NCBI GenBank assembly: GCA_002923315.1
Contig: BEHM01000005.1
Location: forward strand, 28,487-92,486
DNA: 64,000 nt
Direction: 5' to 3'
Origin: a bacterium HR10
Lineage (GTDB): Bacteria > Acidobacteriota > Blastocatellia > HR10
Shown in pieces: positions 63,031 through 64,000 of this stretch. The first letter of the stretch is position 1. Each line of letters opens with the position of its first letter. A model generated the notes under the pieces. That model was not told the DNA's origin and did no database searches. It worked only from the letters and a program-made list of their open reading frames with translations. Both the position numbers and the translations under genes were made by a program.

Positions 63031-64000
63031 ATCGCCGCGGCGCCGCCTCGTACATCAAGTACGCCCGCCGCAGCTCGCGGAATCGCTCCAGATCCGCGCG
63101 CCAGGAATTCGCGATCTCCCGAAGCGGACGATCCTCGAGGATCTGCGCGCGCAATTGATCCGTCCCGGCCAGGACGTCAAACGGCAGGCGATCGAAGACG
63201 TATTCGTACGGTGGCGGACGCCACTCAAACCGATCGGGGTAGAGGCGATGAATCGCCTTGAGGAGAGCGACTCCGGTGAGAACGGGCTTGAACCGGTCGC
63301 GATTCAGGACATGAATCTGGACGCCGCCGCACAGTTGCCCCGCATGCTTGTGAAATGTCGGCTGAAAGTAGCACGGGCGGAAGAAAACACCCGGCAGCCG
63401 ATACGCGCGCAACTCGGCGACCAGGCGGTCAGGATCAATGAACGGCGCGCCGATGATCTCGAACGGACGCGTCGTCCCCCGCCCTTCCGAGAGCATCGTC
63501 CCCTCGACCAGGACGGTTCCGGGATAGACGGTCGCCGTCTCCAGCGTGGGCATGTTCGGCGAGGGGGGGACCCAGAGCAGACCCGTCTGGTCGTACCAGA
63601 GATCGCGCCGCCATCCCTCCATGGGGATGACCCGCAACCGGCAGCCGATGCCGAACGCGTCATTGAACAGCCGCGCGAGTTCTCCGATCGTCATCCCATG
63701 CCGCAGGGGGATCGGGAACATCCCGACGAAGGACTCAAAGCCCTTTTGCAAGACCGGCCCTTCCACGTGCACGCCCCCGATCGGATTGGGGCGATCGAGC
63801 ACGATCATCTCGCGATCCTCGCGCGCGGCCGCCATCATGCAGAGCGCCATCGTCCAGATGTACGTGTAGACGCGCGTCCCGACATCTTGCAGATCGAGAA
63901 CCAGGACATCCACCTCGGCCAGCATCTCCGCCGTGGGCGCGCGCGTCGCCCCATAGAGGCTGAAGACGGGAATCCCCAGCTTCGGATCCCGCCACCCCTC
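62975..64000 (-). CDS. DUF1343 protein, NamZ-type exo-N-acetylmuramidase, 5' end beyond window
   Basis: The frame is open to the right edge, so the start is missing; about 341 residues are visible. The sequence PVFSLYGATRAPTAEML, VLVLDLQDVGTRVYTYIWTMALCMMAA and VLDRPNPIGGVHVEGPVL matches DUF1343, with PNMPTLETATVYPGTVLVEGTMLSEGRGTTRPFEIIGAPF as its second core. NamZ of this family removes terminal N-acetylmuramic acid from peptidoglycan fragments. The last ~20 residues are read through the 56-base overlap with the convergent phosphatidyltransferase gene and are not conserved-looking. Confidence 0.92.
   Translation of the reverse strand, partial: EGWRDPKLGIPVFSLYGATRAPTAEMLAEVDVLVLDLQDVGTRVYTYIWTMALCMMAAAREDREMIVLDRPNPIGGVHVEGPVLQKGFESFVGMFPIPLRHGMTIGELARLFNDAFGIGCRLRVIPMEGWRRDLWYDQTGLLWVPPSPNMPTLETATVYPGTVLVEGTMLSEGRGTTRPFEIIGAPFIDPDRLVAELRAYRLPGVFFRPCYFQPTFHKHAGQLCGGVQIHVLNRDRFKPVLTGVALLKAIHRLYPDRFEWRPPPYEYVFDRLPFDVLAGTDQLRAQILEDRPLREIANSWRADLERFRELRRAYLMYEAAPRRFTGLRGAGPHGRCSGSRR

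Overview
The window is GC-rich and densely coding. It most resembles an Acidobacteriota genome. Pointers are an Oar-like TonB-dependent receptor with an N-terminal carboxypeptidase-regulatory domain, a LIC_10091-type lipoprotein, the futalosine gene mqnC, the deazaflavin genes cofG/cofH and many secreted peptidases. No rRNA or tRNA gene was seen, so this placement is inference.

Layout. 1-15.5 kb is a CRISPR-Cas region: the tail of a CARF-HEPN (Csx1/TM1812-like) protein, an S9 peptidase, a type III-A operon (cas10-csm2-csm3-csm4-csm5), a Cas_NE0113-type ring nuclease with an unusual zinc-ribbon-like tail, a DUF4258 protein, cas1-cas2, a leader and an array of 19 perfect 37-nt repeats plus a degenerate last one. 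No cas6 is visible. A stray fragment of the same repeat lies 1.35 kb beyond the array, and an mscS gene sits between them. Two spacers are variants of one another, which suggests repeated capture of the same viral gene family.

Large modular hairpin repeats lie at about 525-1125, 11222-11755 and 27150-27380. The first two share a ~75-nt core in opposite orientation and bracket the S9 peptidase/csm segment. The third is a half copy that breaks off at the core.

16.8-22.1 kb holds hemD, an XRE-type regulator, and a protein-thiocarboxylate cysteine pathway: cysM, a Mec-like JAMM peptidase, and one polypeptide fusing CysO, a ThiF/MoeZ E1 domain and rhodanese. A terminator hairpin lies in the cysM leader. 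A beta-class carbonic anhydrase follows. 22.2-33.9 kb is mostly minus strand: the TonB receptor, a HEAT-repeat protein, threonine dehydratase, an OmpH/Skp chaperone, and nuoA-nuoB-midA-class A PBP.

34-43.8 kb is plus strand: rimP-nusA-infB-rbfA, DAHP synthase, the LIC_10091 lipoprotein, mqnC and a DegT aminotransferase. 43.8-51.9 kb holds a secreted acetamidase/formamidase, an NCS2 purine permease (plus strand), and the minus-strand run cofG-cofH-hemX/ccsA-hemA-hemC. The rest carries proline dehydrogenase, a YprB-type nuclease, PlsC, M14 and M20 peptidases, TolC, quinone oxidoreductase, a metallophosphoesterase, a CDP-alcohol phosphatidyltransferase and a NamZ/DUF1343 protein running off the window end. 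Several promoters lie so close to their start codons that leaderless transcripts are likely.
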